Below, one piece after another: positions 11,716 to 24,038 of a DNA stretch of 64,000 bases. The DNA is from Thioclava nitratireducens (lineage in GTDB: Bacteria; Pseudomonadota; Alphaproteobacteria; Rhodobacterales; Rhodobacteraceae). The notes under the pieces are model-generated. The model did not search any database. It worked only from the letters and a program-made list of their open reading frames with translations, and was not told the DNA's origin. The stretch lies in contig NZ_CP019437.1 in the NCBI RefSeq assembly GCF_001940525.2, forward strand, positions 2,330,501 to 2,394,500, written 5' to 3'. The translations under genes were made by a program, and so were the position numbers. The stretch's first letter is position 1. The number at the start of each line of letters is the position of its first letter.

Positions 11716-11853
11716 TCGCACGGACTTTCGATGTTGCGGCTCAGCCACGTGCCGCGCCGTTTCGACTCTTTGTTGCTCTCAATTCGCCATTTGCCCGGAA
11801 CCACCCCTGAAGCCACCCGTTGCGGTTGCACTATTCAAAAAAGGGAGAGTTTC

Positions 11854-13464
11854 ATGAAAGCCTTGGCAGATAGGCTCGGCCTAAGAACCGACCCGACGAT
11901 CTTCTTCGTATCGGCAGGCTTCACGATCGTCTTCGTGCTCGCCCTTGTGATCTTTCCCGGCCCGATTGGCGACGCGTTCGCCGCGGGCCGTTCCTGGATC
12001 GTCGCCAATCTCGGCTGGTTCTTCATTCTCGGCGTCAATATCTGGCTGGGCTTCCTGATCTGGGCCGCGCTGTCGCGCCATGGCCATATCCGGCTCGGGC
12101 CGAAGGACAGCCGCCCGGAATATGGCAATCTGTCATGGTTCACGATGCTGTTCGCGGGCGGTATCGGCACGGTGCTGATGTTCTGGGGCGTGGCCGAACC
12201 GATCAGCCATTTCTCCGAACCACCGCTGCCGGGCGTCGAGCCTTTTTCCGACGAGGCCGCGAAAGACGCGATCTCCATCGCGATCTATCACCTCGGCCTG
12301 CACACCTGGACGATCTTCACGCTGCCGGGGCTGGGGTTTGCCTATTTCATCAACCGCTACGACCTGCCGGTGCGGGTCTCTTCGGTGTTCTACCCGCTCC
12401 TGAAAGAGGGCATCAACGGGCCGATCGGAAAGGCGATCGACATCGCTTCGATCCTCGGCACGCTGTTTGGCGTCGCCGTCTCGCTCGGCCTCGGCTCCAG
12501 CCAGATCGCCGCCGGCCTCGATGCGCTTCTCGGTACGGGCGACGGCACCTTCGTCAAGATCGCGATCCTCACCGCGCTGACCGCCGTTGCGATCACCTCC
12601 ATCGTCGCTGGGCTCGACAAGGGCGTGAAGCTGCTGTCGAATATCAATATCGGCATGGCGGTCGGCCTGATGGTCTTCGTGCTGATCTTCGGCTCGACCC
12701 TGTTCCTGCTGCGCGGGATCGTCCAGACCTTCGGGCTCTATTTCTCCAACCTGCCGCATCTGGCCTTCTGGAACGACATGCTGGCCAACGAGAACCCCGA
12801 CACGCCCGGCTGGGGCTGGCAGGGCTCGTGGACGGTGTTCTACTGGGCCTGGACGGTGACCTGGTCGCCCTTCATCGGGCTCTTCGTCGCGCGCATCTCG
12901 CGCGGTCGCACGGTGCGCGAATTCGTTTTCGGCGTGCTGCTGGCGCCGTCACTCTTCACCCTGATCTGGTTCGCGATCTTCGGCTGGCAGGCGATGGAGT
13001 TCGACGGCATCGGACAGGCGGCGCGCGCCGCGATGGGCGATCAGGCGGGGCAATTGTCGAAAGCGGTCTCCGATAGCGTTCCGCTCGCGATGTTCGCCTT
13101 CTTCGAGCATTTCCCCTTCGTCCATATCGTTCAGGGCATCGCCGTCGTCGTGGTGGCGATCTTCTTCGCGACGTCGTCGGACTCGGCCTCGCTGGTGGTC
13201 GACATGCTCTGCACCGGCACGCCGACGCCCGGCCCCGTCCATCAGCGCGTTTTCTGGGGCGCGGCCGAAGGGCTGGTCGCGGCGATGCTGATCATACTCG
13301 CAGGCGATGCCGGGTTGACCGCGCTGCAACAGGTGATCACCGTCGTGGGCCTGCCGATCTTCATACTGGTGTCGATGATGATCCCTTCGATCATCAAGGG
13401 ATTTGCGCTTGAAGACATCGACCATGTCTCGATCGGCAAGAGACCCAAGCTCGACGATTTCTGA
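11854..13464 (+). CDS. BCCT family betaine/choline/carnitine transporter
   Basis: The 536-residue protein has about twelve hydrophobic segments and the BCCT hallmark region WGWQGSWTVFYWAWTVTWSP followed by FIGLFVARISRGRTVREF, which holds the aromatic substrate box and the family signature. It is expected to import betaine, choline or a related trimethylammonium compound with Na+ or H+. The N- and C-terminal extensions are short, so osmosensing of the BetP kind is not obvious. GGGAGAG lies just before ATG 11854; the longer open frame to 11731 is rich in Arg and Cys and was not used. A strong terminator follows. Confidence 0.93.
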   Translation: MKALADRLGLRTDPTIFFVSAGFTIVFVLALVIFPGPIGDAFAAGRSWIVANLGWFFILGVNIWLGFLIWAALSRHGHIRLGPKDSRPEYGNLSWFTMLFAGGIGTVLMFWGVAEPISHFSEPPLPGVEPFSDEAAKDAISIAIYHLGLHTWTIFTLPGLGFAYFINRYDLPVRVSSVFYPLLKEGINGPIGKAIDIASILGTLFGVAVSLGLGSSQIAAGLDALLGTGDGTFVKIAILTALTAVAITSIVAGLDKGVKLLSNINIGMAVGLMVFVLIFGSTLFLLRGIVQTFGLYFSNLPHLAFWNDMLANENPDTPGWGWQGSWTVFYWAWTVTWSPFIGLFVARISRGRTVREFVFGVLLAPSLFTLIWFAIFGWQAMEFDGIGQAARAAMGDQAGQLSKAVSDSVPLAMFAFFEHFPFVHIVQGIAVVVVAIFFATSSDSASLVVDMLCTGTPTPGPVHQRVFWGAAEGLVAAMLIILAGDAGLTALQQVITVVGLPIFILVSMMIPSIIKGFALEDIDHVSIGKRPKLDDF

Positions 13465-13471
13465 TCGCAAG

Positions 13472-13500
13472 AAACGGCCCGGGGATGCTCCGGGCCGTTT
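13472..13500 (+). terminator. strong terminator after BCCT gene
   Basis: An 11-bp perfect stem, AAACGGCCCGG (13472-13482) with CCGGGCCGTTT (13490-13500), has a 7-nt loop and starts 7 nt after the stop codon. The tail is CCCGTTTTCC. Confidence 0.88.
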
Positions 13501-13561
13501 CCCGTTTTCCCTCCGCGGATCGGCCTTCCCTTTTGCCGCTTTGACCACTACATGAGCGGCC

Positions 13562-14911
13562 ATGACAGAAGAACTCCATATCGTCGGCGGTGGCATGGCG
13601 GGCTCGGAAGCGGCCTGGCAGGCGGCGAATGCCGGCATCCGCGTGGTGCTGCACGAGATGCGGCCCAAGGTCGAAACCTTCGCGCACCAGACCGGCAACT
13701 ATGCCGAGATGGTCTGCTCGAACTCGTTCCGCTCGGACGATCACGAACGCAACGCCGTGGGTCAGCTCCATTGGGAGATGGGCGCCGCGAACGGGCTGAT
13801 CATGGAGACCGCGCGCAAGCACCGTCTGCCCGCAGGCGGCGCGCTGGCCGTGGACCGCGAGGCGTTTTCGCAATCGGTGACCGAGGCGCTTCGCGCCCAC
13901 GAGAACATTTCCTTTACGGAGGAAGAAGTTACGGAGCTTCCTTCAGAGGGAAAATGGATCTTTGCGACCGGGCCTCTGACGTCTGAGAGCCTCGGCAAAG
14001 CTATCCTGCAAGCCACCGGCGAAGAGCGACTGGCCTTCTTTGACGCCATCGCGCCCATCGTCTATGCCGACACGATCGACATGTCCGTCGCATGGCGCCA
14101 GTCGCGCTACGACAAGGGCGAGACCGAGGAAGAGCGCACGGCCTATATCAACTGCCCGATGACGAAGGACCAATACGAGGCCTTCATCGACGCGCTGCTC
14201 GAGGCCGACAAGACCGAGTTCCACGAGGGCGAGACCGCGGGCTATTTCGACGGCTGCCTGCCGATCGAGGTGATGGCTGAACGCGGTCGCGAGACCCTGC
14301 GCCACGGGCCGATGAAACCGGTCGGCCTGACCAACGAGCACGATCCGCAGACCAAGGCTTGGGCGGTGGTGCAGCTGCGCCGCGACAACGCGCTCGGCAC
14401 GCTCTACAATATCGTGGGCTTCCAGACCAAGATGAAGTACGGCGCGCAAGCTGCTGTTTTCCGGATGATTCCGGGACTTCAGGATGCCAAGTTTGCGCGT
14501 CTCGGCGGGATTCACCGCAACACCTTCATCAATTCGCCGACGCTGCTCGATGCTCAGATGCGGCTTAAGTCGCACCCGAACCTGCGCTTCGCGGGCCAGA
14601 TCACCGGCGTTGAAGGCTATGTCGAAAGCGCCGCGATGGGCCTTCTGGCGGGTCGCATGGCCGCTGCGGAGCTTCAGGGCCGCGAGTTGCCGCCACCGGG
14701 ACCCGAAACCGCGATGGGGGCGTTGATCACCCACATCACAGGCGGGGCCGAGGCGAAGACGTTCCAACCGATGAATGTCAATTTCGGGCTCTTCCCGCCG
14801 ATCGACGCCAAGGGCGGGCGGCGTGGCCGCAAAGACCGCTACAAGGCCTATACCGATCGCGCCAAGACGGTCTTCGGCGACTGGCTGGCACATCAAGGAG
14901 AGACCGTATGA
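13562..14911 (+). CDS. trmFO: methylenetetrahydrofolate-tRNA-(uracil-5-)-methyltransferase TrmFO
   Basis: The 449-residue flavoprotein makes m5U54 (ribothymidine) in the T-loop of tRNAs using methylene-THF and FADH2. It has the N-terminal FAD-binding motif [12 protein letters not shown] (residues 7-18) and the two conserved cysteines: Cys52 in [10 protein letters not shown] and the later one in [10 protein letters not shown]. Length matches the GidA-small family. The next gene overlaps it by four bases (ATGA), pointing to translational coupling. Confidence 0.97.
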   Translation: MTEELHIVGGGMAGSEAAWQAANAGIRVVLHEMRPKVETFAHQTGNYAEMVCSNSFRSDDHERNAVGQLHWEMGAANGLIMETARKHRLPAGGALAVDREAFSQSVTEALRAHENISFTEEEVTELPSEGKWIFATGPLTSESLGKAILQATGEERLAFFDAIAPIVYADTIDMSVAWRQSRYDKGETEEERTAYINCPMTKDQYEAFIDALLEADKTEFHEGETAGYFDGCLPIEVMAERGRETLRHGPMKPVGLTNEHDPQTKAWAVVQLRRDNALGTLYNIVGFQTKMKYGAQAAVFRMIPGLQDAKFARLGGIHRNTFINSPTLLDAQMRLKSHPNLRFAGQITGVEGYVESAAMGLLAGRMAAAELQGRELPPPGPETAMGALITHITGGAEAKTFQPMNVNFGLFPPIDAKGGRRGRKDRYKAYTDRAKTVFGDWLAHQGETV

Positions 14912-15102
14912 ACTACGTTCTGGCCCTGTTTCTGCCACCGCTTTCGATCCTGCTGATCGGGCGCATCTTCCTTGCGATCCTCGTCTTCGTGATCTGGGTT
15001 CCGGCGATCATCTTCTCGGGCGGCCTGACGCATCCGATGTTCATCGCGCTCGCCTGGATCCTGATCTATCAGGCGCATGCGGATCGCCGCGCGGGCGGCT
15101 GA
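14908..15102 (+). CDS. small YqaE/Pmp3-like membrane protein
   Basis: The 64-residue product has two hydrophobic helices (about residues 3-34 and 41-57) linked by a short Gly/Pro-containing turn, with the early sequence [20 protein letters not shown]. The LPP-L-x-x-L-L-x-x-R pattern resembles the YqaE/Pmp3 (UPF0057) family of small membrane proteins involved in membrane potential and stress. The family match is by pattern only. Its ATG overlaps the trmFO stop, and gluQ begins about 20 bases after its own stop. Confidence 0.65.
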   Translation: MNYVLALFLPPLSILLIGRIFLAILVFVIWVPAIIFSGGLTHPMFIALAWILIYQAHADRRAGG

Positions 15103-15123
15103 TTTGGCAGGGTGCGCGCGTCG

Positions 15124-15972
15124 ATGATCACACGCTTCGCCCCCTCGCCAACGGGCCCGCTGCATCTGGGCCATGCCTATAGCGCGATCCTAGCGCATGA
15201 CATGGCGCGCAAGGCCGGCGGGCAGTTCTTGCTGCGCATCGAAGACATCGACCAGAGCCGCGCGCGCCCGCACTGGGAACAGCAGATCTACGACGATCTA
15301 CACTGGCTCGGGCTGTCTTGGGACGGGCCGGTTCTGCGCCAATCGGATCGCTTGAACCTCTATCGCGAAGCCCTTGAAAGACTTTGGGAAAGCGATCTTC
15401 TCTTTGCATGCTCCTGCACCCGCCGCGACATTGAGGCAGCCGCCTCCGCACCGCAGGAAGGCGCGCAATACGGGCCCGACGGCCTGATCTATCCCGGCAC
15501 CTGCCGCGACAGCGGCGCGCGCCGCCCCGGGGCTCCGCTGCCTGAAAGCGCCTTGCGCCTGAATATGACCCGCGCCGCCCGCGATATCCGCTTCGAGGAA
15601 GTCTGCGCGCTGCACAAAGGCACGCATCACATCTCTCGCGCCGATCTGATCGACAAGGTGGGCGATGTCGTGCTTGCACGCCGCGAGATGGGCACATCCT
15701 ATCACCTCGCCGTCGTGCTCGACGACGCCGCGCAAGGCATCACCCATGTCACCCGCGGCGCGGACCTGTTCGACGCCACGCAGATCCATGTTCTGCTTCA
15801 AGAGATACTTGAACTTCCGACGCCAACCTATTGTCACCACAAGCTAATCCGAGACGAGAACGGCAAGCGCCTCGCCAAGCGCGACGACGCCCGCGCGATT
15901 GCGAAATACCGCGAGGATGGGGGCACCCCGGACGAGATTCGCCGCATGGTCGGGCTACCCGCTTCCTCTTGA
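15124..15972 (+). CDS. gluQ: glutamyl-Q tRNA(Asp) synthetase
   Basis: The 282-residue protein is a truncated glutamyl-tRNA synthetase without an anticodon-binding domain. It carries FAPSPTGPLHLGHAYS (HIGH motif, residues 14-17) and GKRLAKR in place of KMSKS. The CSCTRRDIE and later YPGTCR segments give the zinc-binding cysteines typical of GluQ-RS. The enzyme attaches glutamate to queuosine-34 of tRNA(Asp). GTG at 15112 is an alternative start; ATG 15124 puts MITRFAPSPTG at the N terminus as in the family. It converges on hisI. Confidence 0.93.
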   Translation: MITRFAPSPTGPLHLGHAYSAILAHDMARKAGGQFLLRIEDIDQSRARPHWEQQIYDDLHWLGLSWDGPVLRQSDRLNLYREALERLWESDLLFACSCTRRDIEAAASAPQEGAQYGPDGLIYPGTCRDSGARRPGAPLPESALRLNMTRAARDIRFEEVCALHKGTHHISRADLIDKVGDVVLARREMGTSYHLAVVLDDAAQGITHVTRGADLFDATQIHVLLQEILELPTPTYCHHKLIRDENGKRLAKRDDARAIAKYREDGGTPDEIRRMVGLPASS

Positions 15973-16000
15973 CGGAAATATCCACCCCGAAGGGTCGCTC

Positions 16001-16363
16001 TCAATCTTCCATCGGCGTGAGGATCTCGACCTCCTCGCCATCACGGATCGCGGTATAGAAGCACGACCGGCGATTGGTGTGGCAGGCCGGGCCTTCCTGC
16101 TCCACCAGCACCAGAAGCGTGTCGCGGTCGCAATCCACCCGCATCTCGCGCAGGCGCTGCACATGGCCCGAGGTCTCGCCCTTTACCCAGAACGATTGCC
16201 GCGAGCGCGACCAATAGGTTACGCGCCCTGTTTCGAGTGTCCTCGCAACGCTCTCAGCGTTCATCCATGCCATCATCAGGATATCGCCGGACAGCGCATC
16301 CTGCGCGATGGCGGGGATCAAACCGTTGGCGTCATAAGTCAAGCTGGCGGGATCGAATGGCAT
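16001..16363 (-). CDS. hisI: phosphoribosyl-AMP cyclohydrolase
   Basis: The 120-residue enzyme opens the adenine ring of phosphoribosyl-AMP in the third step of histidine synthesis. The metal sites are visible: the DCDRD motif for magnesium and the cysteine set in DCDRD and [11 protein letters not shown] for zinc. It is the stand-alone HisI form without the HisE pyrophosphohydrolase domain. The gene is away from other his genes and is divergent from the NifU-like gene, with 61 bases between them. Confidence 0.95.
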   Translation of the reverse strand: MPFDPASLTYDANGLIPAIAQDALSGDILMMAWMNAESVARTLETGRVTYWSRSRQSFWVKGETSGHVQRLREMRVDCDRDTLLVLVEQEGPACHTNRRSCFYTAIRDGEEVEILTPMED

Positions 16364-16424
16364 CTGCTCTTTCCTTCCTGTGGCTCAGGTCCTATCTACG
16401 CCGGACGGGCCGAAGGGGAAAGAG

Positions 16425-16853
16425 ATGAGCGACACCGATCTGATCAAGCTCTATTCGCAGCGCATTCTGGCGCTCGCCGCCGATATGCCGGGCACCGATC
16501 CGCTGCCCGAGCCCGACGTGACCATGCGCAAGCGCGCGCCGCTTTGCGGCTCCACAGTCGAAGTCGCGCTGACCTGCGCAGACGGCCGCGTGACCGGCTA
16601 TAGCCAGACCGTACATGCCTGCGCGCTGGGTCAGGCTTCTGCTGCGATCTTCGGGGCCCAGGTCGTGGGCCGCACGCGCGATGAGATCGCGAAGCTGCGC
16701 GATCAGCTGGCCGAGATGCTCAAGGGCGGCCCTGTCCCCGATGCGCCCTTCGGCGATTATGAAGTGCTGCAAGCCGCGCGCGACTACCCCAACCGGCATG
16801 GCTCGATCCTGCTCGCCCCCGAGGCGACGCTCGAAGCGCTCGAGCAGTGCTGA
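16425..16853 (+). CDS. NifU/IscU-like iron-sulfur scaffold homologue lacking the third cysteine
   Basis: The 142-residue protein aligns by pattern with the IscU/NifU N-terminal scaffold. Cys41 (PLCGSTVEV) and Cys66 (HACALGQASAAI) match the first two cluster ligands. The third ligand position, normally His-Cys, reads Arg-His-Gly-Ser at 124-127, so the cysteine is missing and the residue after Cys41 is Gly-Ser rather than Gly-Asp. It may be a cluster carrier or a protein that has lost scaffolding. The ATG was chosen as the first Met giving a family-like N terminus; an upstream ATG at 16380 adds an unlike peptide. Confidence 0.8.
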   Translation: MSDTDLIKLYSQRILALAADMPGTDPLPEPDVTMRKRAPLCGSTVEVALTCADGRVTGYSQTVHACALGQASAAIFGAQVVGRTRDEIAKLRDQLAEMLKGGPVPDAPFGDYEVLQAARDYPNRHGSILLAPEATLEALEQC

Positions 16854-16877
16854 GCCGCTAAACTCTCTTCTACGCGA

Positions 16878-16910
16878 TAAAAAAAGCCGCCACTCGAAAG
16901 AGCGGCGGCT
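16878..16910 (-). terminator. strong terminator of the small membrane protein transcript
   Basis: Read on the minus strand, an 11-bp stem containing one G-T pair has arms 16910-16900 and 16895-16885 and a TTTC loop, followed by seven T residues (16885-16879). It is one of the best-formed Rho-independent terminators in the window. It ends the transcript that starts upstream of 17144. Confidence 0.9.
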
Positions 16911-17021
16911 GAAGGTTGCGCTTTACGGACAGGCGGGGCCTGGGGGACAGGCAAAGCCGCGGGTTTGGGACAGGTGCGGCAGCCAAAAAGCGCGAGGCAG
17001 TAACGATGAGACAGGTCGGGC
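16911..17021 (-). repeat. 3' UTR with four copies of CCTGTC
   Basis: Between the stop of the 40-residue ORF and its terminator lie about 110 transcribed bases. They contain CCTGTC four times (plus-strand GACAGG at 16928-16933, 16946-16951, 16969-16974 and 17010-17015), three of them in the context GCCTGTCC or ACCTGTCC. The spacing is irregular, so this is not a simple tandem repeat. Such a UTR with its own strong terminator could release a small RNA. Confidence 0.45.
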
Positions 17022-17144
17022 TTAGAGGAGCCCCGGCAGCCAAAGCGCCATGATGAAGCTTGCGCAAAGCGCGATGCCCCCTACGGCGTCGGCCAGCAGC
17101 GTGCTGTGATTGCGGTCGAGAAGCTCCTTGATTTCCTTGGCCAT
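17022..17144 (-). CDS. 40-residue single-pass membrane protein, candidate SOS gene
   Basis: The product begins MAKEIKELLDRNHSTLLADA, with a charged N-terminal half. One hydrophobic helix (about residues 18-38, containing GIALCASFIMALWLPGLL) runs to the C terminus. A good ribosome binding site, GGAGGT, lies 5-6 nt before the ATG. The gene has its own terminator, and a GTTC-N7-GTTC element typical of alphaproteobacterial LexA sites lies 59-73 bases upstream of the ATG. SOS-induced single-pass membrane peptides that block division are known in Caulobacter (SidA), but I see no sequence match to them. Coding status rests on the ribosome binding site, hydrophobic pattern and terminator. Confidence 0.7.
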   Translation of the reverse strand: MAKEIKELLDRNHSTLLADAVGGIALCASFIMALWLPGLL

Positions 17145-17202
17145 CTGGCACCTCCATTCCCTCTGTTGCTACTTTGTTCTCATAATTGACGTCGCGTGTA
17201 AA

Positions 17203-17217
17203 GAACTTTTTAGGAAC
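17203..17217 (-). promoter_or_regulatory. candidate LexA (SOS) box
   Basis: GAACTTTTTAGGAAC on the plus strand is GTTC-N7-GTTC on the minus strand, the direct-repeat operator established for LexA in alphaproteobacteria. Two further GAAC tetramers follow at 17224-17227 and 17238-17241 with other spacings. The element lies between the 3' end of recG and the 40-residue ORF, so the ORF is the only gene it could control in its usual position. Confidence 0.6.
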
Positions 17218-17257
17218 ATTTGAGAACACTAGGGGGAGAACGTGAGTCGAACCGGGC

Positions 17258-21515
<4,258 letters not shown>

Positions 21516-21556
21516 CGTAAAGAGCCGTGACGACGGAGATCGCCGGCTTTGTGAAG

Positions 21557-22270
21557 TCAGGCGCCCATGGCGATGCGCCGCTCCAACTCCGAAGGGTCGG
21601 GATCGCGCAGCACGTAGCCACGGCCCCAGACGGTTTCGATGTAATTCTCGCCCTCGGTGGCATCGGCGAGTTTCTTGCGCAGCTTGCAGATGAAAACGTC
21701 GATGATCTTCAATTCGGGCTCGTCCATGCCGCCGTAGAGATGGTTGAGGAACATTTCCTTGGTCAGGGTCGTGCCTTTGCGCAGGCTCAGGAGTTCGAGC
21801 ATCTGGTATTCCTTGCCGGTCAGATGCACCGGCTTGCCATCGACCTCGACCGTCTTCGCATCGAGATTGACCGAGATCTTGCCGGTGCGGATGATCGATT
21901 GCGCATGGCCCTTGGACCGGCGGATGATCGCGTGAATGCGCGCCACCAGTTCCTCGCGGTGAAAGGGCTTCGTCATGTAGTCATCGGCGCCGAAGCCGAA
22001 TCCCTTGATCTTGTTTTCGGTATCGTCGGCCCCGGTGAGGATCAGAATCGGCGTGTCGATCTTCGACAGGCGCAGCTGGCGCAACACCTCGTGCCCGTTC
22101 ATGTCGGGCAGATTGAGGTCAAGCAGGATCAGGTCGTAATCGTAGAGCTTCGCGAGATCGATGCCTTCTTCACCCAGATCGGTGCAATAGACGTTGAGAT
22201 TCGCATGGGTCAGCATCAATTCGATACTGCGCGAGGTCGTCGGGTCGTCTTCCACCAATAAAATACGCAT
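21557..22270 (-). CDS. ctrA: cell-cycle response regulator CtrA
   Basis: The 237-residue OmpR-type regulator has the phosphoacceptor Asp51 ([19 protein letters not shown]), acidic pocket residues Glu7, Asp8 and Asp9, the conserved Lys in DDYMTKPF, and a winged-helix C-terminal domain ending in [10 protein letters not shown]. CtrA controls motility, gene transfer agents and, in Caulobacter, replication and division. The last residues, MGA, resemble the hydrophobic C-terminal degron of Caulobacter CtrA only loosely. GGAGAA precedes the ATG. A candidate CtrA site lies 53-67 bases upstream, which suggests autoregulation. sciP is the next gene upstream. Confidence 0.97.
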   Translation of the reverse strand: MRILLVEDDPTTSRSIELMLTHANLNVYCTDLGEEGIDLAKLYDYDLILLDLNLPDMNGHEVLRQLRLSKIDTPILILTGADDTENKIKGFGFGADDYMTKPFHREELVARIHAIIRRSKGHAQSIIRTGKISVNLDAKTVEVDGKPVHLTGKEYQMLELLSLRKGTTLTKEMFLNHLYGGMDEPELKIIDVFICKLRKKLADATEGENYIETVWGRGYVLRDPDPSELERRIAMGA

Positions 22271-22322
22271 TCTGGGTTCTCCGCATTAATCCCTCGATCA
22301 GGTCGAGACTTACATCAAATGG

Positions 22323-22337
22323 TTAACACCGGGTTAC
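22323..22337 (-). promoter_or_regulatory. candidate CtrA binding site upstream of ctrA
   Basis: TTAACACCGGGTTAC fits TTAA-N7-TTAA with one mismatch. On the minus strand it reads GTAACCCGGTGTTAACCAT, where TTAACCAT is the well-known CtrA half-site. It lies between ctrA and sciP, in the promoter position for ctrA. Confidence 0.5.
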
Positions 22338-22364
22338 CTTCTCACGTTTCCGCGAGGGTGCAAC

Positions 22365-22643
22365 CTAAAGCTGTTTGAGCTTCTGGATCGCGGTCACCTT
22401 AAGCCCTTGAATCCCGTGCCTTTCGATCGCTTCGATCCAGAGGTCGAGCTCCTCGTCGGAGAGCCCGTAGCGCTCCAGCACCTCATCGCGCGAGATCAGA
22501 TCATGCGCGACCGCCTGCACGATTACGGCTTTTCGGCTGGCCACCCATCTTCGGGTTTTCGGAGAAGGCAGATCGGCACGGGTCAGGATCGTGCCGTCGG
22601 CGAGGGTCACCGCGCGCGGGCCGTCGACTTTCTTGAGATACAT
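22365..22643 (-). CDS. sciP: CtrA inhibitor SciP (DUF1153)
   Basis: The 92-residue protein starts MYLKKVDGPRAVTLADGTIL and contains the helix-turn-helix-like segment WVASRKAVIVQAVAHDLIS followed by RDEVLERYGLSDEELDLW, the DUF1153 signature. In Caulobacter SciP binds CtrA and blocks its recruitment of RNA polymerase; in Rhodobacter it affects motility and CtrA-dependent genes. It lies 94 bases upstream of ctrA on the same strand and diverges from mnmA. AAGGGGTGAG serves as ribosome binding site. Confidence 0.93.
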   Translation of the reverse strand: MYLKKVDGPRAVTLADGTILTRADLPSPKTRRWVASRKAVIVQAVAHDLISRDEVLERYGLSDEELDLWIEAIERHGIQGLKVTAIQKLKQL

Positions 22644-22693
22644 GGGCTCACCCCTTCAAGCTCTTCACGCCGGCCACATTGGTGCGCACGCCG

Positions 22694-22708
22694 TTAACAC
22701 TGCGTGAA
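22694..22708. promoter_or_regulatory. candidate CtrA-like site between sciP and mnmA
   Basis: TTAACACTGCGTGAA fits TTAA-N7-TTAA with one mismatch and shares TTAACAC with the site before ctrA. It is 51-65 bases before the sciP ATG and just upstream of the mnmA -35 box. Confidence 0.35.
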
Positions 22709-22716
22709 ACGCGGGG

Positions 22717-22744
22717 TTGAGAGTGGGTCGCATTTTCCTATATT
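22717..22744 (+). promoter_or_regulatory. sigma70-type promoter of mnmA
   Basis: TTGAGA (22717-22722) and TATATT (22739-22744) each match consensus at five of six positions and are 16 bp apart. The predicted start, near 22751, gives a leader of about 24 nt with AAAGGA before ATG 22775. Confidence 0.6.
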
Positions 22745-22774
22745 GCTGCACGTCTCGTTAAAGGACGCTTCATC

Positions 22775-23911
22775 ATGCCCAAGGATCTGCCGCTCAATTC
22801 GCTCGGTTTCGCCAAACCGCCCGCGGACACCCGCGTCGTCGTCGCCATGTCGGGCGGCGTCGATAGCTCGGTCGTGGCCGCGAAACTCGCCGAGGAAGGC
22901 TATGACGTGGTGGGCGTGACGCTGCAGCTTTACGACCACGGCGCGGCGCTGGCCAAGAAAGGCGCGTGCTGCGCGGGGCAGGATATCCACGATGCCCGCC
23001 GCGTCGCCGAGGAGATGGGCTTCCCGCATTACGTGCTCGATTACGAGAACACGTTCCGCGAGGCGGTGATCGACGAATTCGCCGACGCCTATCTGGGTGG
23101 CGCGACGCCGGTGCCCTGCATCCGCTGCAACGAGCGCGTGAAGTTCAAGGATCTGCTGGAGACGGCGAAGGATCTCGATGCCGATTGCATGGCGACGGGC
23201 CATTACATCCAGCGCAAGGACGGCGCGGCCGGGCCCGAGTTGCATTGCGCAGCCGATCCGAACCGCGATCAGAGCTATTTCCTGTTCTCGACCACGCCGG
23301 AGCAGCTCGATTACCTGCGCTTCCCGCTGGGCCACCTGCCCTCGAAGGATGCGACGCGGGAACTGGCGGCGAAATACGGGCTGGCGGTGGCCGACAAACC
23401 CGACAGTCAGGATATCTGCTTCGTGCCGAACGGGAACTACGCAAGCGTCATCGAGAAGCTGCGCCCCGGCGCCGCCGATCCCGGCGATATCGTCGACATG
23501 GAGGGCAACGTGCTCGGCCAGCATCGCGGCGTGATCCATTACACGATCGGTCAGCGGCGCGGGCTCGGCATCGGCGGACTGGAAGATCCGCTTTACGTTG
23601 TGAAGCTCGACCCCGAGACGCGCCATGTCGTCGTCGGCCCGAAAGAGGCGCTGTCGACCCGCATCATCCCCGTGCGCGAGATCAACTGGCTAGGCGACGA
23701 GCCCTTCACCTCGCGCGAGGAATGGCACCTGAAGGTCAAGGTCCGCTCGACCCGCCCGCCGCGCGAGGCGATCATCCGCCCCGTCTCGGAGACCGAGGCC
23801 GAGGTCGAACTGGTCGTGCCAGAGGAAGGCGTCAGCCCCGGACAGGCCTGCGTGTTCTACGCGCCCGAGGACAGCCGCATCTTCGGCGGCGGCTGGATCT
23901 ACAAGAAGTAA
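22775..23911 (+). CDS. mnmA: tRNA-specific 2-thiouridylase MnmA
   Basis: The 378-residue enzyme inserts sulfur at C2 of U34 in tRNAs for Lys, Glu and Gln, receiving it from the IscS/Tus relay. It has the PP-loop SGGVDSSV near the N terminus, the catalytic cysteine in [13 protein letters not shown] and the second cysteine in [11 protein letters not shown]. Length and order are normal. It is divergent from sciP and followed by a hairpin with a 12-bp stem. Confidence 0.97.
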   Translation: MPKDLPLNSLGFAKPPADTRVVVAMSGGVDSSVVAAKLAEEGYDVVGVTLQLYDHGAALAKKGACCAGQDIHDARRVAEEMGFPHYVLDYENTFREAVIDEFADAYLGGATPVPCIRCNERVKFKDLLETAKDLDADCMATGHYIQRKDGAAGPELHCAADPNRDQSYFLFSTTPEQLDYLRFPLGHLPSKDATRELAAKYGLAVADKPDSQDICFVPNGNYASVIEKLRPGAADPGDIVDMEGNVLGQHRGVIHYTIGQRRGLGIGGLEDPLYVVKLDPETRHVVVGPKEALSTRIIPVREINWLGDEPFTSREEWHLKVKVRSTRPPREAIIRPVSETEAEVELVVPEEGVSPGQACVFYAPEDSRIFGGGWIYKK

Positions 23912-23940
23912 GCCCGCAGACTGGCCGCAAACGGCACTGC

Positions 23941-23969
23941 GCGCGGCGAGCCCCTCCGGCTTGCCGCGC
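23941..23969. terminator. hairpin between convergent mnmA and phasin-like gene
   Basis: Arms 23941-23952 and 23958-23969 pair along 12 bp with one G-T pair and a CCTCC loop. There is no T run on either side. Position in a 127-base convergent gap suggests a terminator used by one or both genes. Confidence 0.5.
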
Positions 23970-24038
23970 CAACGCGTTTTCGGATCGCTCAGACCGGCAC
24001 GTCGCCGAGGCTCACCCCGTGCTTGCCGACCCGAGTCG

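Noticed and set aside
16870..17229. 119-codon minus-strand frame overlapping the 40-residue ORF
   Set aside because: It runs through the terminator stem and would need a start inside the LexA-like element; the shorter frame has the ribosome binding site and the membrane helix.
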